Shown here: in pieces, positions 1-11,237 of the stretch
Layout: the number at the start of each line of letters is the position of its first letter
Position numbering within the stretch: position 1 is the first letter of the stretch
From: Myotis daubentonii
Taxonomy: Eukaryota; Chordata; Mammalia; Chiroptera; Vespertilionidae
Direction of reading: 5' to 3'
Assembly: GCF_963259705.1 (NCBI RefSeq)
Contig: NC_081842.1
Location: 92,556,433 to 92,620,432 of the forward strand
DNA length: 64,000 nucleotides
Translations under genes and position numbers: made by a program
Notes under the pieces: generated by a model
Seen by the model: only the letters and a program-made list of their open reading frames with translations
Told to the model about the DNA's origin: nothing
The model's database searches: none

Positions 1-147
1 CCCCCTGTGGGAGTGCACTGACCACCAGGGGGAAGCTCCTGCATTGAGCATCTACCCCCTGGTGGTCAGTGTGTGTCATAGTGACTAGTCATTCCCAGTT
101 GTTCTGCTGTTAGGGTCAATTTCCATATTACCCTTTTATTATATAGG
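1..147 (-). mobile_element. Helitron, 5' part (HeliBat-like)
   Basis: On the minus strand the element starts at 147 with TCCTATATAATAAAAGGG and runs off the left edge of the window. It carries the family's usual 'tgaccaccaggggg' block and an inverted copy of that block, at about 17-35 and 55-73. It abuts the next Helitron (148-665) directly, so the two form a head-to-tail pair. The 3' hairpin lies outside the window. No coding potential is seen; this is a non-autonomous element. Confidence 0.8.
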
Positions 148-665
148 AGTGCCTGGCCAGCCTGGGTGAGGGGCTGATGGCTGTTAGCAGGCTGGCCACA
201 GCCCCTTCAGGGTGGGGGTCCCTGCTGGGGTGCCTGGCCAGTCTGGGTGAGGAGCTGATGGCTGTATGCAGGCTGGCCAAGCCCCCGCAGCAGGGACCCT
301 CACCCCATGAGGGTGTGGCAAGCCTGGGTGAGTGGCTGATGGCTCTTTGCAGGCTGGCCACAGCCCCAAGCCACCCAAGCTCCCAGTGGAGGCTGGCTGG
401 AAACAGGTATCTGGGATTTATTTATCTTCTATAATTGAAACTTTGTTGCCTTCAGCAGAGGCCACAGCCGGCCAGGGTAGGTGGGAAGCTAGGCTTCCTC
501 CATCACCTGGGCAACCAAGCCTCCTGCTTGCTCCAACTCCGTGGCTGCTGGCCGCAGTCTTGGTTGGGTTAATTTGCATATAGTCACTCTGATTGGCTGG
601 TGGGCATGTCTTGGGGCATAGCAGAGGTGCAGTCAATTTGCATATTTCTCTTTTATTAAATTAGA
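148..665 (-). mobile_element. Helitron with internal ~95-bp repeats
   Basis: The minus-strand 5' terminus is at 665 (TCTAATTTAATAAAAGAG, host A before TC). The 5' module has ATGCAAAT octamers and the block 'ttcaattatagaag' shared with the copies at 49727 and 53613. From 148 to about 370 it holds three imperfect units of roughly 95 bp (gccagcctg...catcagcccctcacccaggctggccaggcac). The 3' hairpin and CTAG are missing: the third unit breaks off at 148 straight into the 5' end of the neighbouring Helitron. Confidence 0.8.
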
Positions 666-1527
666 TATTTATTGTATCTACACAGGAGATATTTCACTTG
701 TGTGTGCCTGTTTATGTTATTCCTTAATAAATTACCATAATTTTAATACAAGGTGCGTAGTCTGAGGATTTATTTCCTTTACAACACAATTATAATGGGA
801 AAGAAACATGACTTTCCACAAACTCTCTCCTTTTGTTATTTAGCATTCTTGAGCTTCCCTGTTAATGCTGAATTCCCAACAGGTGGCTTTCTCTTTAAGT
901 TGAAAAACATATATTTATCCTAAATTCTAAAAGAGCATTTCTATTGAAAATCAAAATTAGGACAAACAAAACAAACAAACAAACAAAAAAACCTTTGGAA
1001 ACATTTTTAAATGAAAAACAGAAAAATAGTATATTCCCATAAAAACAAGTAAACATGACAGGATCCTTTTGCTTTTCTTTTTCCTTCTTATCTACTTGTA
1101 TATCTTTAAATATATACATACAAATATTTTCAACAGAATATTAAGAGTATAGTTAATATTTGATATTAACAGTGTTAATTTATTGCATTGTATTATTGTC
1201 TTTAATATGTGGTATATTAACATTGGTTAAAATAACAAAACACCTATGTCAACAAAGTGAAGAAAGCATAACAAATTGTACCAACATATTAAAAAGCATA
1301 ACAGACAAATAGAACATGCTATTTATTAATTTACTCCAATTCATAGAATTACCAAAATATCAATGTTTTCAAAACATATAAATGTAATTGCAAAACGTCC
1401 AGTAAAATATCCAGTGTCTTGTCAGGTAAGATTAGGGTGTGGCAGTAAGTGAGAACAGGATATTTGTTTTCTCTCTTCTCTGCTTGTTGATTTACAGTGA
1501 GTTGGTGGTCTCCCTTTATTAAAGTCA
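666..1527. other. AT-rich DNA, nothing recognised
   Basis: Apart from a short CAAA-rich tract at about 963-990, I see no repeat termini, long ORF or RNA-like structure here. It may be old, diverged repeat or unique sequence. Confidence 0.5.
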
Positions 1528-2849
1528 CTAGAGGCCCGGTGCACAAAAATTTGTGCACTTGGGGTTGGGAGAGGAGGTTCCTCAGCCTGGCCTGTGCCCT
1601 CTCACAGTCTGGGACCCATCAGGAGATAATGACCTGCTGGCTTAGGCCTGCTCCCGGGTGGCAGAGGGCAGGCCCAATCCCTAGGTGCAGCCCCTGGTCG
1701 GGCTCAGAGCAGGGCCAATTGGGGGGTTGGGGCACCGCCCCCTGTCACACTCAAGGCAGGGTCCATAGGGAGGTTGCAGCGCCACTCCTGTCATGCACAG
1801 AGCAGGGCCCATCAGGGGGGTTGGGGCTCTGTACCCTGTCACACACAGAGAGGGCTGATCAGAGGGTTGGGGCTCCGCACCCTGTCACACTGATCCCGGT
1901 GCTGCTCTGCTGATCCCAGGGCCAGGACGCCTCTCGGCTCCCCTGATCCCTGGCCTGGAGGCCTCTCGGCTGCTGATAACCATGGCCTGTAGGCCTCTCG
2001 GCTCCGCTGATAACTGGGGCCTGGAGGCCTCTCGGCTGATCACCGGGGCCCGGAGGCCTCTGGACTCCGCTGATCACCGGGGCTGGGAGGCCTCTCGGAT
2101 CCGCTGATCACCGGGGCTGGGAGGCCTCTCGGCTCCGCTGATCACGTGGACTCCGCTGATCACCTGGGCTGGGAGGCCTCTCGGCTCCGCTGATCACCGG
2201 GCCGGAAGGCCTCTCGACTCTGCTGATCACCTGGGCTGGGAGGCCTCTCGGATCCGCTGATCACTGGGGCCGGGAGGCCTCTCGGATCCACTGATCGCGG
2301 GGCCTCCGACTCTGCTGATCGCGGGGCTGGGAGGCCTCTCGGCTCGGATGATAACCGGGGCTGGGGGGCCTCTAGGCTCTGCTGATCGCGGGGCTGGGCC
2401 GACTCTCGCCTCCCTGATTGCGGGGCTGGGCCGACTCTGGCCTCCGCTGATCTCGGGGCCGGGAGGCCTCTCGGCTCCGCTGATCGTGGGGCCGGGAGGC
2501 CTCTCGGCTCCGCTGATCCCGGGCCCTGAGGCCTCTCTGCCCTGCTGCGTCAGGGCTGTTTGGCTTCGCTCTGCTTGGAGCCTGAGTATGCAAATTAACC
2601 GCCATCTTTTAGCTTCTATAATTGAAACATTGTATCTTTTGGAGTTGTTGCTTCAGGAGCTCAGAGCCCCGCAGCTGCGGGGATCCTTGACTTTCTCCAT
2701 CGCTGCGGCAACCAAGCCTCCTATTCTCAGCTGCCTGGCTGCCAGCCGCCATCTTGGATGACAGTTAATTTGCATATCTCACTGATTAGCCAATGAAAAA
2801 GGTATCGGTCGTACGCCAATTACCATTTTTCTCTTTTATTAGTATAGGA
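1528..2849 (-). mobile_element. Complete non-autonomous Helitron
   Basis: The minus-strand 5' end is at 2849 (TCCTATACTAATAAAAGAG) and the 3' end is CTAG at 1528-1531, preceded by the terminal hairpin (gtgcacaaattttt/gtgcac) at about 1539-1558. The flanks fit an A|T target. The 5' region shares the 'ggcgtacgaccgatacc' block with the elements at 9071, 46987 and 58090, and the 'cttctataattgaaac' block with 148-665. The core is a GC-rich minisatellite. The ORFs here come from the minisatellite, not from a Rep/helicase. Confidence 0.88.
1890..2535. repeat. 34-bp GC-rich minisatellite inside Helitron
   Basis: About 18 imperfect units of a 34-bp motif (ctgatcaccggggctggg + aggcctctcggctccg) follow one another. 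Units differ by substitutions and small deletions (for example, truncated units near 2140-2160). There are no unique spacers, so this is not a CRISPR array. The array lies wholly within the Helitron. Confidence 0.85.
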
Positions 2850-2915
2850 TGGCTCCATTCACAGGACCTTCACACTATCTATATTCCATCTTCAAGATCT
2901 GAAAACTGGTCTTTT

Positions 2916-3144
2916 TTTTTTTTTTTTTTTTACATCCTCACCTAAGGATATTCTTCCATTGATTTTTAGAGAGTGGAAGGGAGAGGGAGAGCTGGAGAGA
3001 AACATCCATGTGAGAGAGACACATTGATTGGTTGCTTCTGCATGGTCCCCAACCAGCACCGAGGAACCTGCAACCAAGGTATGTGCCCTTGACTGGAATG
3101 GAACCCAGGCCAACACTCTATCCACTAAGCCAAATTGGCTAAGG
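2916..3144 (-). mobile_element. Ves-type SINE
   Basis: A tRNA-derived SINE in reverse: a T-run (its A tail) at the left, then 'attgatttttagagag', and the decayed tRNA-like head near 3105-3140. Imperfect target duplications of 17 bp at 2899-2915 and 3145-3161 (two mismatches) fix the ends. The B box region is degenerate, so transcription is unlikely. Confidence 0.85.
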
Positions 3145-3257
3145 CTGCAAACTGATCTTTTGTTTCTTCTGTCCTTAGCATAAAAATGGGCCCTTTCATA
3201 CATCTGGTTTCAGGTTACTCATCATCCTTGTTAGTTTTCCCCTTAAAACTGAACCAC

Positions 3258-3953
3258 ATTTGCTGTGCAGAAGCTTTTTATTTTGATGTAGTCCCATTTG
3301 TTGATTTTCTCCTTGGTTTCCATTGCCCTAGGAGCTGTATTGGTAAAGACATTGCTAGGACAAATGTCTGCTATTTTGCTGCCTATGGATTCTTCTAGCT
3401 AGGATTTTAGTGTTTTCAGTCTTATGATTAAGTCCTTTATCCATTTTGAGTTTATTTTTGTGTATGGTGTAAGTTGGTGGTCTAGTTTCATTTATTTTCA
3501 TGTATCTGTCCAATTTTCCCAATACCATTTATTGAAGAAACTGTCTTTACTCCATTGTATGCGCTTGCCTCCTTTGTCAAATATTAATTAAGCATAATGA
3601 CTTGGGTTGAACTCTGTGTTCTCTGTGCTGCTCCATTGGTCTATATGTCTTTTTTGGTGACAGTAACAGCCAGTTTTGAGAACAGTGGCTTTGTACTATA
3701 GCTTGATATCTGGTGTTGTGATACCTTCAATTTTGTTCTTCTTTCCCAAGATTGCTGCAGCTATTTGGGGCCTTTTTTTTTTTTTATTCCAGATGAATTT
3801 TTGGAGAGTTTGTTCTAAGTCTTTGAAGTATGCCATTGGTATTTTAATGGGGATTGCATTGAATCTTTAGATTGCTTTGGGTAGTATGGATATTTTAATG
3901 ATGTTGATTCTACCAATTCATGATCACTGTATATTCTTCCATTCATTTATTTA
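3258..3953 (-). mobile_element. L1 ORF2 fragment, inverted 5' segment
   Basis: Antisense L1 ORF2 sequence: reading the minus strand gives the usual order ending in 'aaaaagcttctgcacagcaaa' at 3258. The sequence resumes in sense at about 3954 ('accatcaacaaaacaac'), which is the next stretch of a normal L1. This back-to-back arrangement is the hallmark of twin priming. The only ORFs are short and broken. Confidence 0.8.
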
Positions 3954-4918
3954 ACCATCAACAAAACAACAATAAAGTCCACTGCATGGGAGAACATATT
4001 TGCCAATGTTATCTCTGAAAATGGTTGAATCTCCAAAATTTATAGGGAACTCATACAACTTAACAAAAAGAAAATAAGCAATCAAACCATAAAATGGGCA
4101 AAAGACCTACACACCTTTTGAAATAGGACATACATAAGGCTGAGAGACATATGAAAACATGCTCAAAGTCACTAATCTTCCAAGGGATGCAAATCAAAAC
4201 AACAGTGAGGTACCATCTCACACCTGTCAGGATGGCTATCATCAACAAATCAACAAAGACTAATGTTGGAGAGGATAGGGAGAAAAAGGAACCCCCTTGC
4301 ACTGCTGGTGGAAATGCCATCTGGTGCAGCCACTGTGGAAAACAGTATGGTGTTTCCTCAAAAAATTAAGAATGGAACTTCCATTTGACCCAGTAACCCC
4401 ACTTCTAGGAATAAATCCCAAGAAAAAAGAAACACCAATCAGAGAGGATATATGAATCCCTATGTTCATAGCAGCATAATTTACAATAGCTAAGATTTGA
4501 AAACAGCCTAAGTACCCATCAGCAGATGAGTGGATTAAAAAACTCGGCACATCTACACAATGGAATACTATGCCGCTATAAAAAAGAAGGAAATTTTACT
4601 ATTTGCAACAGCATGGGTGGAACTGGAGAACATTATGCTAAGTGAAATTAGCCAGTTGGAGAAAGATAAATATCACATGATCTCACTCATACATGGGATA
4701 TAATGATCAACATAATTTGATGAACAGGAATAGATTGATCTAGAGACAAATTGTAGGGGAAGAGGGTTAGAGAACAATCAAAGGACTTATATGCAGGCAT
4801 ATTAGCATAACCAATGGACACAGACACTAGGGTGGTAGGTGCTTGCCCAGGCTGGGAAGGGATGGGGGATGGGGTCAATTTGGGGAAAAGGAGACATATG
4901 TAAAACTTTAGACAAAAA

Positions 4919-4965
<47 letters not shown>

Positions 4966-4985
4966 GTTGTTACTTAAAAAAAAAA
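3954..4985 (+). mobile_element. L1 ORF2 3' end and 3'UTR
   Basis: Sense L1: the end of ORF2 (many stops), then a 3'UTR with 'atatgcaggcatattag' and a tail that has become (AAAT)n at about 4911-4966. It continues from the inverted segment 3258-3953. It is followed at once by a second copy of the L1 3' end (4987 on), so either a younger truncated L1 sits inside an older one or the 3' end was duplicated. Confidence 0.8.
4911..4967. repeat. (AAAT)n microsatellite
   Basis: A near-perfect run of about 14 AAAT units that looks like expansion within the L1 poly(A) tail. Confidence 0.9.
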
Positions 4986-4986
4986 G

Positions 4987-5393
4987 AAAATGGTGGTACA
5001 TCTACACAATGGAATATTACACTGCTGTAAGAAGAAGGAATTCTTACCATTTGCAACAGCATGGATGGAACTGGAGAGCATTATGCTAAGTGAAATAAGC
5101 CAGTCAGAGAGAGATAAATATCACATGATCTCACTCATTTGTGGAATATAATGAACAACATAAACTGAGGAACCAAAATAGAACCAGAGTCATACAAACA
5201 TAGAACAGAATGTCCAAACTCTGAGGGAAGGTGGGGAGTAAGGGGATAAGAGATCAACCAAAGGACTTGTATGCATGCATATGAGAAAAACCAATGAACA
5301 CAGATAGGAGTGGGGGTGGGGGTTGGGGCACATGCTGGGGGATTAGGGTGAGGTCAATGAAGGGAAAAGTAGACTTATACAATAAAGAATTTA
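4987..5393 (+). mobile_element. Second L1 3' end
   Basis: This repeats the 4540-4910 segment with divergence, from 'ggtacatctacacaatgg' through the 3'UTR. A SINE interrupts its A-rich end, which resumes at 5606-5627. The sequence after it (ttaaccacatt, about 5629) resembles the left flank of the inverted L1 segment (tgaaccacatt, about 3248), which suggests a target duplication around the whole 3258-5627 block. Confidence 0.78.
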
Positions 5394-5605
5394 GTCCTAA
5401 CCAGCTTGGCTCAGTGAATAGGGCATCCACCTGTGGACTGAAGGGTCCCAGGTTTGATTCTGATCAAGGGAACATGCCTGGGTTGCAGGCTTGGTCCAAT
5501 GTGCAGGAGGTAGCCAATTAATGATTCCATCTCATCATTGATGTTTCTATCTCTGTCTTCCTCTCCCTTCCTCTCTGAAATCAATAAAAATATTTTTTTT
5601 AAAAA
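5394..5605 (+). mobile_element. Ves-type SINE in L1 tail
   Basis: The head has A box-like 'tggctcagtga' and B box-like 'ggtttgattct', followed by the pyrimidine-rich body and 'aatcaataaaaat'. The 13-bp target duplication AATAAAGAATTTA is perfect at 5381-5393 and 5606-5618, so the SINE landed in the A-rich tail of the L1. Confidence 0.93.
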
Positions 5606-5750
5606 AATAAAGAATTTAAATTTTAAAAAAAGTTAACCACATTGGTATAGCCAATTTATGAAAGACTTCACAAATTACACAGTTTGGGAACGCCATTTGT
5701 TTGTTGATAGAACTCAAACTTCTATAGCTGAAGATTCCAGATTGTAATTA

Positions 5751-6303
5751 TCTATATATATAAAAGGCTAATATGCTAAGTGTCCCTACACCTGTCCGAC
5801 TGGTCGCTATGACGTGCATTGACCACCAGGGGGCAGACGCTCAACTCAGGAGCTGCCGAGCTGCAGTGACTTGACAGTGGTGGTTCTCTGGTGACTCACC
5901 CTGAAACCAGAAAGGAGGGAGCCTGATTCCTCATGGGGCCACATGATTCCAACTTTGGCTGTGGGTTATGTTGCTGCTCGGCCACTGTTGGCCCTGAATC
6001 TGGTTTACTGCACACTTGCATTTGTGTTTCACACCCTGTACAACAGCAACTTTGCAGAGTGCCCTCTTGCACTCCAGGACCCCTCGGGGGATGTTGTAGA
6101 GCTGATTTTGGCCTGATCCCCGCAGGCCAGGCCGAAGGACCCCACCTGCCAGAGGGAGCCCACTCACTGCACAGACGTCAGGGAGGGACTGTGGGAGGTT
6201 GGCTCCAGGGCGTGTCTAGCCCATCTTGCCCAGTCCAGTCCCAACAGCGACCTCCTAATTAATTTTCTTTTGATGTGCACAAATCCATGCACTGGGTCAG
6301 TAG
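5751..6303 (+). mobile_element. Non-autonomous Helitron
   Basis: The 5' end is TCTATATATATAAAAGGC after a host A. The body has the 'tgaccaccagggggcaga' block. The 3' end has a decayed hairpin (gtgcacaaatccatgcac) and GTAG in place of CTAG at 6300-6303. No coding potential. Confidence 0.82.
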
Positions 6304-6674
6304 TATACAAATATAACTGAAAAATAATTTTAGCTAGCTTTAATGTGTTAGGTTTTTGTTGTTGATTTGTTTCTTATTTTTAAATGGATAATACCACAAT
6401 CTAGACAACTATTGATGAGAGCATTATGTAGGCTTTTAATTTTATAAAATTCTAATCTTATAAAATTCTGGTTTTTTAATATACAGTAATAATTTTGCTT
6501 TATTACATGATAGAATATTAGTCTGCTAGTAATCATTGAGAAATGACAATCTTACAATAGATTAGGTTATCTTTCCATTAGAATTAGTAATGCCTTATAA
6601 AAAGAAAGAGGAAACTATAAAAGATCATCATGCATATTTCTTTACCTCAAATAATACCTTATAAAAAATATAGT
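6304..6674. other. AT-rich DNA, nothing recognised
   Basis: No element termini or ORF of note. Confidence 0.5.
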
Positions 6675-6912
6675 CGGGCCGAAACCGGTTTGGCTCAGTG
6701 GATAGAGCGTCGGCCTGCGGACTGAAAGGTCCCTGGTTCGATTCCGGTCAAGGGCATATACCTGGGTTGCGAGCACATCCCCAGTAGGAGATGTGCAGGA
6801 GGCAGCTGATCAATGTTTCTCTCTCATCGATGTTTCCAACTCTCTATCTCTCTCCCTTCCTCTCTGTAAAAAATCAATAAAATATATTTTTAAAAAAAAG
6901 AAGACTTAAGAA
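6675..6912 (+). mobile_element. Ves SINE, well preserved
   Basis: The best-kept SINE of the window, with A box TGGCTCAGTGG at 6691-6701, B box GGTTCGATTCC at 6735-6745, a pyrimidine-rich body and an A-rich tail. A perfect 12-bp target duplication AAAAAATATAGT lies at 6663-6674 and 6913-6924. Both internal pol III promoter boxes match the tRNA consensus, so this copy could be young and transcribable (inference). Confidence 0.95.
6691..6745 (+). promoter_or_regulatory. Internal pol III promoter (A and B boxes) of SINE
   Basis: The A box at 6691-6701 and B box at 6735-6745 both match the tRNA-gene consensus; their starts are 44 bp apart. This is the normal type 2 pol III promoter of tRNA-derived SINEs. 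Confidence 0.75.
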
Positions 6913-6924
6913 AAAAAATATAGT

Positions 6925-9070
6925 TGGAAAAGGAGTTAAGCATCCATGATGATGGGAGGAGGAACACTATTTATTGTTTTTGATTGATTTATTATCTATT
7001 CATGCTAAACTAATCTCTTAAATTGTTAAGTGTTTTTTTGTTTGCTTATTTATTTGTTTTGTGTTTTCCTTCTTTTCAAAAAATTCACCACAATCAAGCA
7101 TTCATCATTATCTCATTCATTATATAACTAAAACATTCTTAATCTAAAATTTTAGTTTGGACATCATATGAAAGAAAAAGTGTGAGTCTTAGAATGCTTT
7201 AAGTTTCATAAGTAAAACAGTTATGCAGCTGGGATGAGTCATGAGCTAAATGCCTCCTCAGAAGGGTTACATAATAATTCTTTTATTCCTTAGGTTTGAA
7301 TCATGAATATTTTGTTGAATGTCCTCATTTTGTGAGGAAATTTAGAAAGTAATGGATCGATTTTGTCATGCTGTATAAACATTCCTAGTGTGGTAAGTGC
7401 TGAGAAGTGCACTCGCAGAGTTTTAACTTACCAAAATAAAACTGAAATGAATTTCTGAAGCCTGGGACATGATAAGAGAGAGGCGAAAGAGAGATAACGT
7501 GGTATTGACCCTAGAGAGTTTAAAAATGTTATGGTCATGTCTTTTGAGAGAATCTCTTAAAAGGAGATAATGGGGAAACTGAATCTGTAAAGAAAATATC
7601 TTGCTATCAAGTGCCTGAGAACAGGGCAATCAAGAGCCATGGGCAGTCAGCCAGAACCTGAGTAAGTTATTCACTTGCTTGAGTGAGGCTGTGTCCATAC
7701 AATAAGAAATGAATTAACCAATACCACATTTTTTTTAACCCTCCACACTAAACTTAATAGACATTCTTTTTTTTTTTTTTGTTATGCTTTATAATGTGGA
7801 AGTTGTTAAACTCATGCATTGTGAAAAACATATAAAGGATATTTCATTAAAGTATCTGACATAATATTTGATAAATGAAACATCAGATCTGATAATTGTT
7901 TAATATTGTATATTGGTAGTTCTTTGACCTGTTCAATTTGTGGTTTTAACTCAATATTTTATTTCTTCTTCATTTCAGTTATATATCAAAATATGTATCC
8001 TAAAGGTACTGTCATCATCCTTAATTATGTCAGACTTGATATCTCAAACTCTTGACTTAATCAATTCCAGTATTCCTATATTTCTTGCCTTATATTTCCC
8101 CATGTATTCATCTCAATTTTTACACTTTGACGTTCCCTTCAGCTCCCTGAGCTGTCCTTTTCACTAGTCCTTTCTCCTCCACACTCCCACCAGACCTTCC
8201 CATTCCCATTTCAGTTCCTCCACTCCTTATGTCACTTGAATTTGAGGCCTCCTGCCCCTGTTGGTGACACTTGCAAGGCCCACGGACCACAGAAGTAACC
8301 ATCTGAGGCTAAAACAGCTAACTGAGATCAGACTGTATATGTCATCCACACAGATGAGTTTGTAAATACCCAGATGACCAAATGGTATCTCCTCCATCAT
8401 TTGGAGTACAAACTCTCCATAAGATCATACATCGTGACAAAGAAAATCTTAGGGTTCTCTTCTACAAATATAGGTGAGGACACTTTAGGTCTCATGTTGA
8501 AGAGGTAAACTCCACTTGTTCAATCTGCCAAAACACAGTTATGATAAAATACAAAGGTGGGTCAAAGATAAGAGTGAACTCTTTGTTGTAAACCAATAAT
8601 ACTTGCTTTTATGTGTGTGTTTCTATCTGAGCTATGGCTAAAGTTTTAAAAATATAAACTCTCTATTTTTGCCTATATCCTTATGCATATTTTTATGTAT
8701 ATATTTGTGTGTGTGTTATATTTTCTTAATTCCAGATAGTCTTACCAAATTAACTTTAAAATCTCTTAAAGTATCTCTATTCTAATTAGAAATAAGTAAA
8801 TGTTCATATAAATTAAATAGACCTAAAAATTCCAGAAATTAAAAAATACTGGATTTCTTATATTTCCAATATTAAAAAAATGAATTAAAAGATCAAGTTT
8901 GCATTTATATACACTTTGATAAACAAGTGTAGTTTAATACTACTCATTCAATGAAAAAGGCTATGTGTTCTGAGTTATCAATGTTAAGTATAAAAAAATA
9001 CATATTTTTTTAAAAATTATACTTGTGTATGTTCCCTAAACTTTACAGGTCCTACTTGAATAAGCTAGCA
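6925..9070. other. AT-rich DNA, nothing recognised
   Basis: More than 2 kb without transposon termini, target duplications or an ORF above about 75 codons that looks genuine. It has a T-run at 7768-7781 and short TG/TA tracts near 8610-8715. Confidence 0.5.
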
Positions 9071-10343
9071 TCTACACTAATGAAAGAGAAAAATAGTAAT
9101 TGGCGTACGGCGCTACCCTTTTCATTGGCTAATCAGGGCTATATGCAAATTAACTGCCAACTGAGATGGCAGTTAACTGCCAACAAAGATGGCGGCTAAT
9201 TTGCATATGTAGGCACAATGCAGGGAGGCGAAAGGGAAAGCAGGAAGAAGCCCCCTGCCACTGACAGTGATCGGAAACCCAGGGGGGAACTAAGAGCTGG
9301 GGGGCAGGGCAAAGGCGGCCCTGGGGCCGCCTTTGCCCTGCCCCCCAGCCATGATCGGAGAATCAGGTGCCTTTGCCGCCCTGGCCAGTGATAGCAGGAA
9401 GTAGGGGTGGAGCCAGCGATGGGAGCTGGGCACGGTCGAAGCTGGCAGTCCCGGGAGCTAGGGGTCCCTTGCCTGGGCCTAAAACGAAGCCCACGATCAC
9501 GGGGCTGCTGCAGCTGCGGGTCCCCGCTGCCCGGGCCGGACGCCTAGGCCAGAGGCGTTAGGCCTGGGCAGGGGCGGAGCCTGCAACCACAGGGAGCTAG
9601 GGATCCCCTGCCCTGGCCTGACACCTCTGCCGGAGACCTCAGGCCTGGTCAAGGGGCCGATCTGGTGATTGGTGATCGGAGGGTGATGAGGGTCAACTCC
9701 TCTGGCCAAGGCATCAGGCCTGCGCGGGGGGCTGAGCCAGGGATTGGGGGGATATGATGGTCCCCTTGCCCAGGCCTGAAGCCGGGGTCAGAGGCGTCAG
9801 GCTTGGGCAGGGGGTGGAGCAAGCGATCAGAGGGAGATGGGGGTCCCCTGCCCAGGCATGATTCCTGGGCCAGAGGCCTCAGGCCTGGGCGGGGACCAGA
9901 GCCAGTGATCGGGGGGAGATGGGGGTCCCCTGTCCAAGCCTGACACCTCTGGCGGAGGCGTCAGGCCTGGGCAAGGGGCCGATCAGGCGATCAGAGGGTG
10001 ATGGGGGTCTACGCCTCTGGCCGAGGCATCAAGCCTGGGCAAGGGGCAGAGCCAGCAATCGGAGGGGTCTGGGGGTCCCCTGCCCAGGCCTGACGCCTGG
10101 GCCAGAGGCATCAGGCCTGGGCTGGGGGCAGAACCATTGATGGGGGGAAATGAGGGTCCCCTGCCCAGGCCTGACACCTCTGTCAGAGGCGTCAGGCCTG
10201 GGCAAGGGGCCGATCCTGCGATTGGAGGGTGATGGGGGTCAACGCCTGAGGGCTCCCAGTATGTGAGGAGGGGCCAGGCTGGGCTGAGGGACACTCCCCC
10301 CCACACACACCCAGTGCAGGAATTTCGTGCACTGGGCCCCTAG
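9071..10343 (+). mobile_element. Complete non-autonomous Helitron, 1.27 kb
   Basis: The 5' end TCTACACTAATGAAAGAG follows a host A. The 3' end has a hairpin region 'gtgcaggaatttcgtgcac' and CTAG at 10340-10343 before a host T. Near the 5' end lies an octamer-bounded palindromic module (9142-9208). The core is a set of diverged ~80-110-bp units built from 'caggcctgacgcctc' and its inverse, which form strong hairpins. It is the same family as 46987-48190 and 58090-59132. The ORFs are repeat-derived. Confidence 0.93.
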
Positions 10344-10672
10344 TTATATATATTAGGTGTGTAAGATTATAAAAACATAAATGTGCATTTAATCACATTG
10401 AGTCATTAGTCTGAACAACTTTATTTAAACACAATTATATTTTATAATACATCAGGTTAAAGACAGCTTCCAAGGTATTTCTGGTTACTTAAAACTTTAG
10501 ACTTAGGCTAAATTAAGTATGCAAGGTATGTACAATGTGTGTATATGAGTGTGTGTGATTTTTGTGTTGATCTGCCCAAAAGGCAAAGATGGCGTGTCTC
10601 ATCAGAATAATTTTCAGTATTTTAGGTTGATTTATTATGTCCTTAATTATTTTTTTTTAACTTCTTACTTTA
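10344..10672. other. AT-rich DNA, nothing recognised
   Basis: No recognisable element; a short TG-rich patch at about 10530-10560. Confidence 0.5.
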
Positions 10673-10927
10673 AAATTTATTTTTTTGTTAATCATCACCC
10701 AAGGATATTTTTCCATTGATTTTTAGGGAGAGTGGAAGAGAGAGGAAAAGACAGAGAAAAACACTGAAATGAGAAAAACACATCAATTGGTTTCCTCCTG
10801 CACAAGCCCTACCAGGGCCCAGGCTGGGGAGGAGCCTACAACCAAAGTATGTGCCCTTAATGGGAATCAAACCTGGGACCTTTTGGTCCGCAGGCTGACA
10901 CTATCCACTGAGCAAAACTGGCTAAGA
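10673..10927 (-). mobile_element. Ves-type SINE, diverged
   Basis: Reverse orientation. The T-rich tail lies at the left, then 'attgatttttagggagag', and the tRNA-like head near 10865-10925 (tatccactgagcaaaactgg). A weak target duplication (tcttactt) flanks it. The box sequences are mutated. Confidence 0.8.
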
Positions 10928-10951
10928 ACAAATCTTACTTAGAAAGTGAGG

Positions 10952-10952
<1 letters not shown>

Positions 10953-11010
<58 letters not shown>

Positions 11011-11061
11011 CACATGTATATATATTTCATATATATATATATATTTCATATATATATATAT

Positions 11062-11109
<48 letters not shown>
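10953..11109. repeat. (TA)n microsatellite with TTTCA interruptions
   Basis: About 155 bp of alternating TA broken by regularly placed 'tttca' motifs at about 11009, 11026, 11044 and 11066. It is prone to cruciform formation and slippage. Confidence 0.92.
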
Positions 11110-11117
<8 letters not shown>

Positions 11118-11119
11118 AT

Positions 11120-11237
11120 TATTGGGGTTAACTTTCCCAGGTATCAAGTGCACAATTCTACAGCATATCATATGTCTGTTGTATTGTGTGTTTATCACCC
11201 AAATTCACGTCTTTGTCCATCACCATTTATTCCCCTA
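11120..11237 (-). mobile_element. L1 3' end, antisense (part 1)
   Basis: Antisense L1 3'UTR ('caagtgcacaattctacagcat...'). It is split by a Helitron and a hAT and resumes at 11872. Confidence 0.7.

Noticed and set aside
1890..2535. Regular repeats suggesting a CRISPR array
   Set aside because: Units are contiguous with no unique spacers, the sequence is eukaryotic, and no cas genes are present.
5931..6262. Overlapping ORFs of 78 and 109 codons on opposite strands
   Set aside because: They fall inside a non-autonomous Helitron with no Rep or helicase motif.
6675..6760. tRNA gene (intact A and B boxes)
   Set aside because: The boxes belong to a SINE head: no cloverleaf is apparent, and the body, A tail and target duplication are present.
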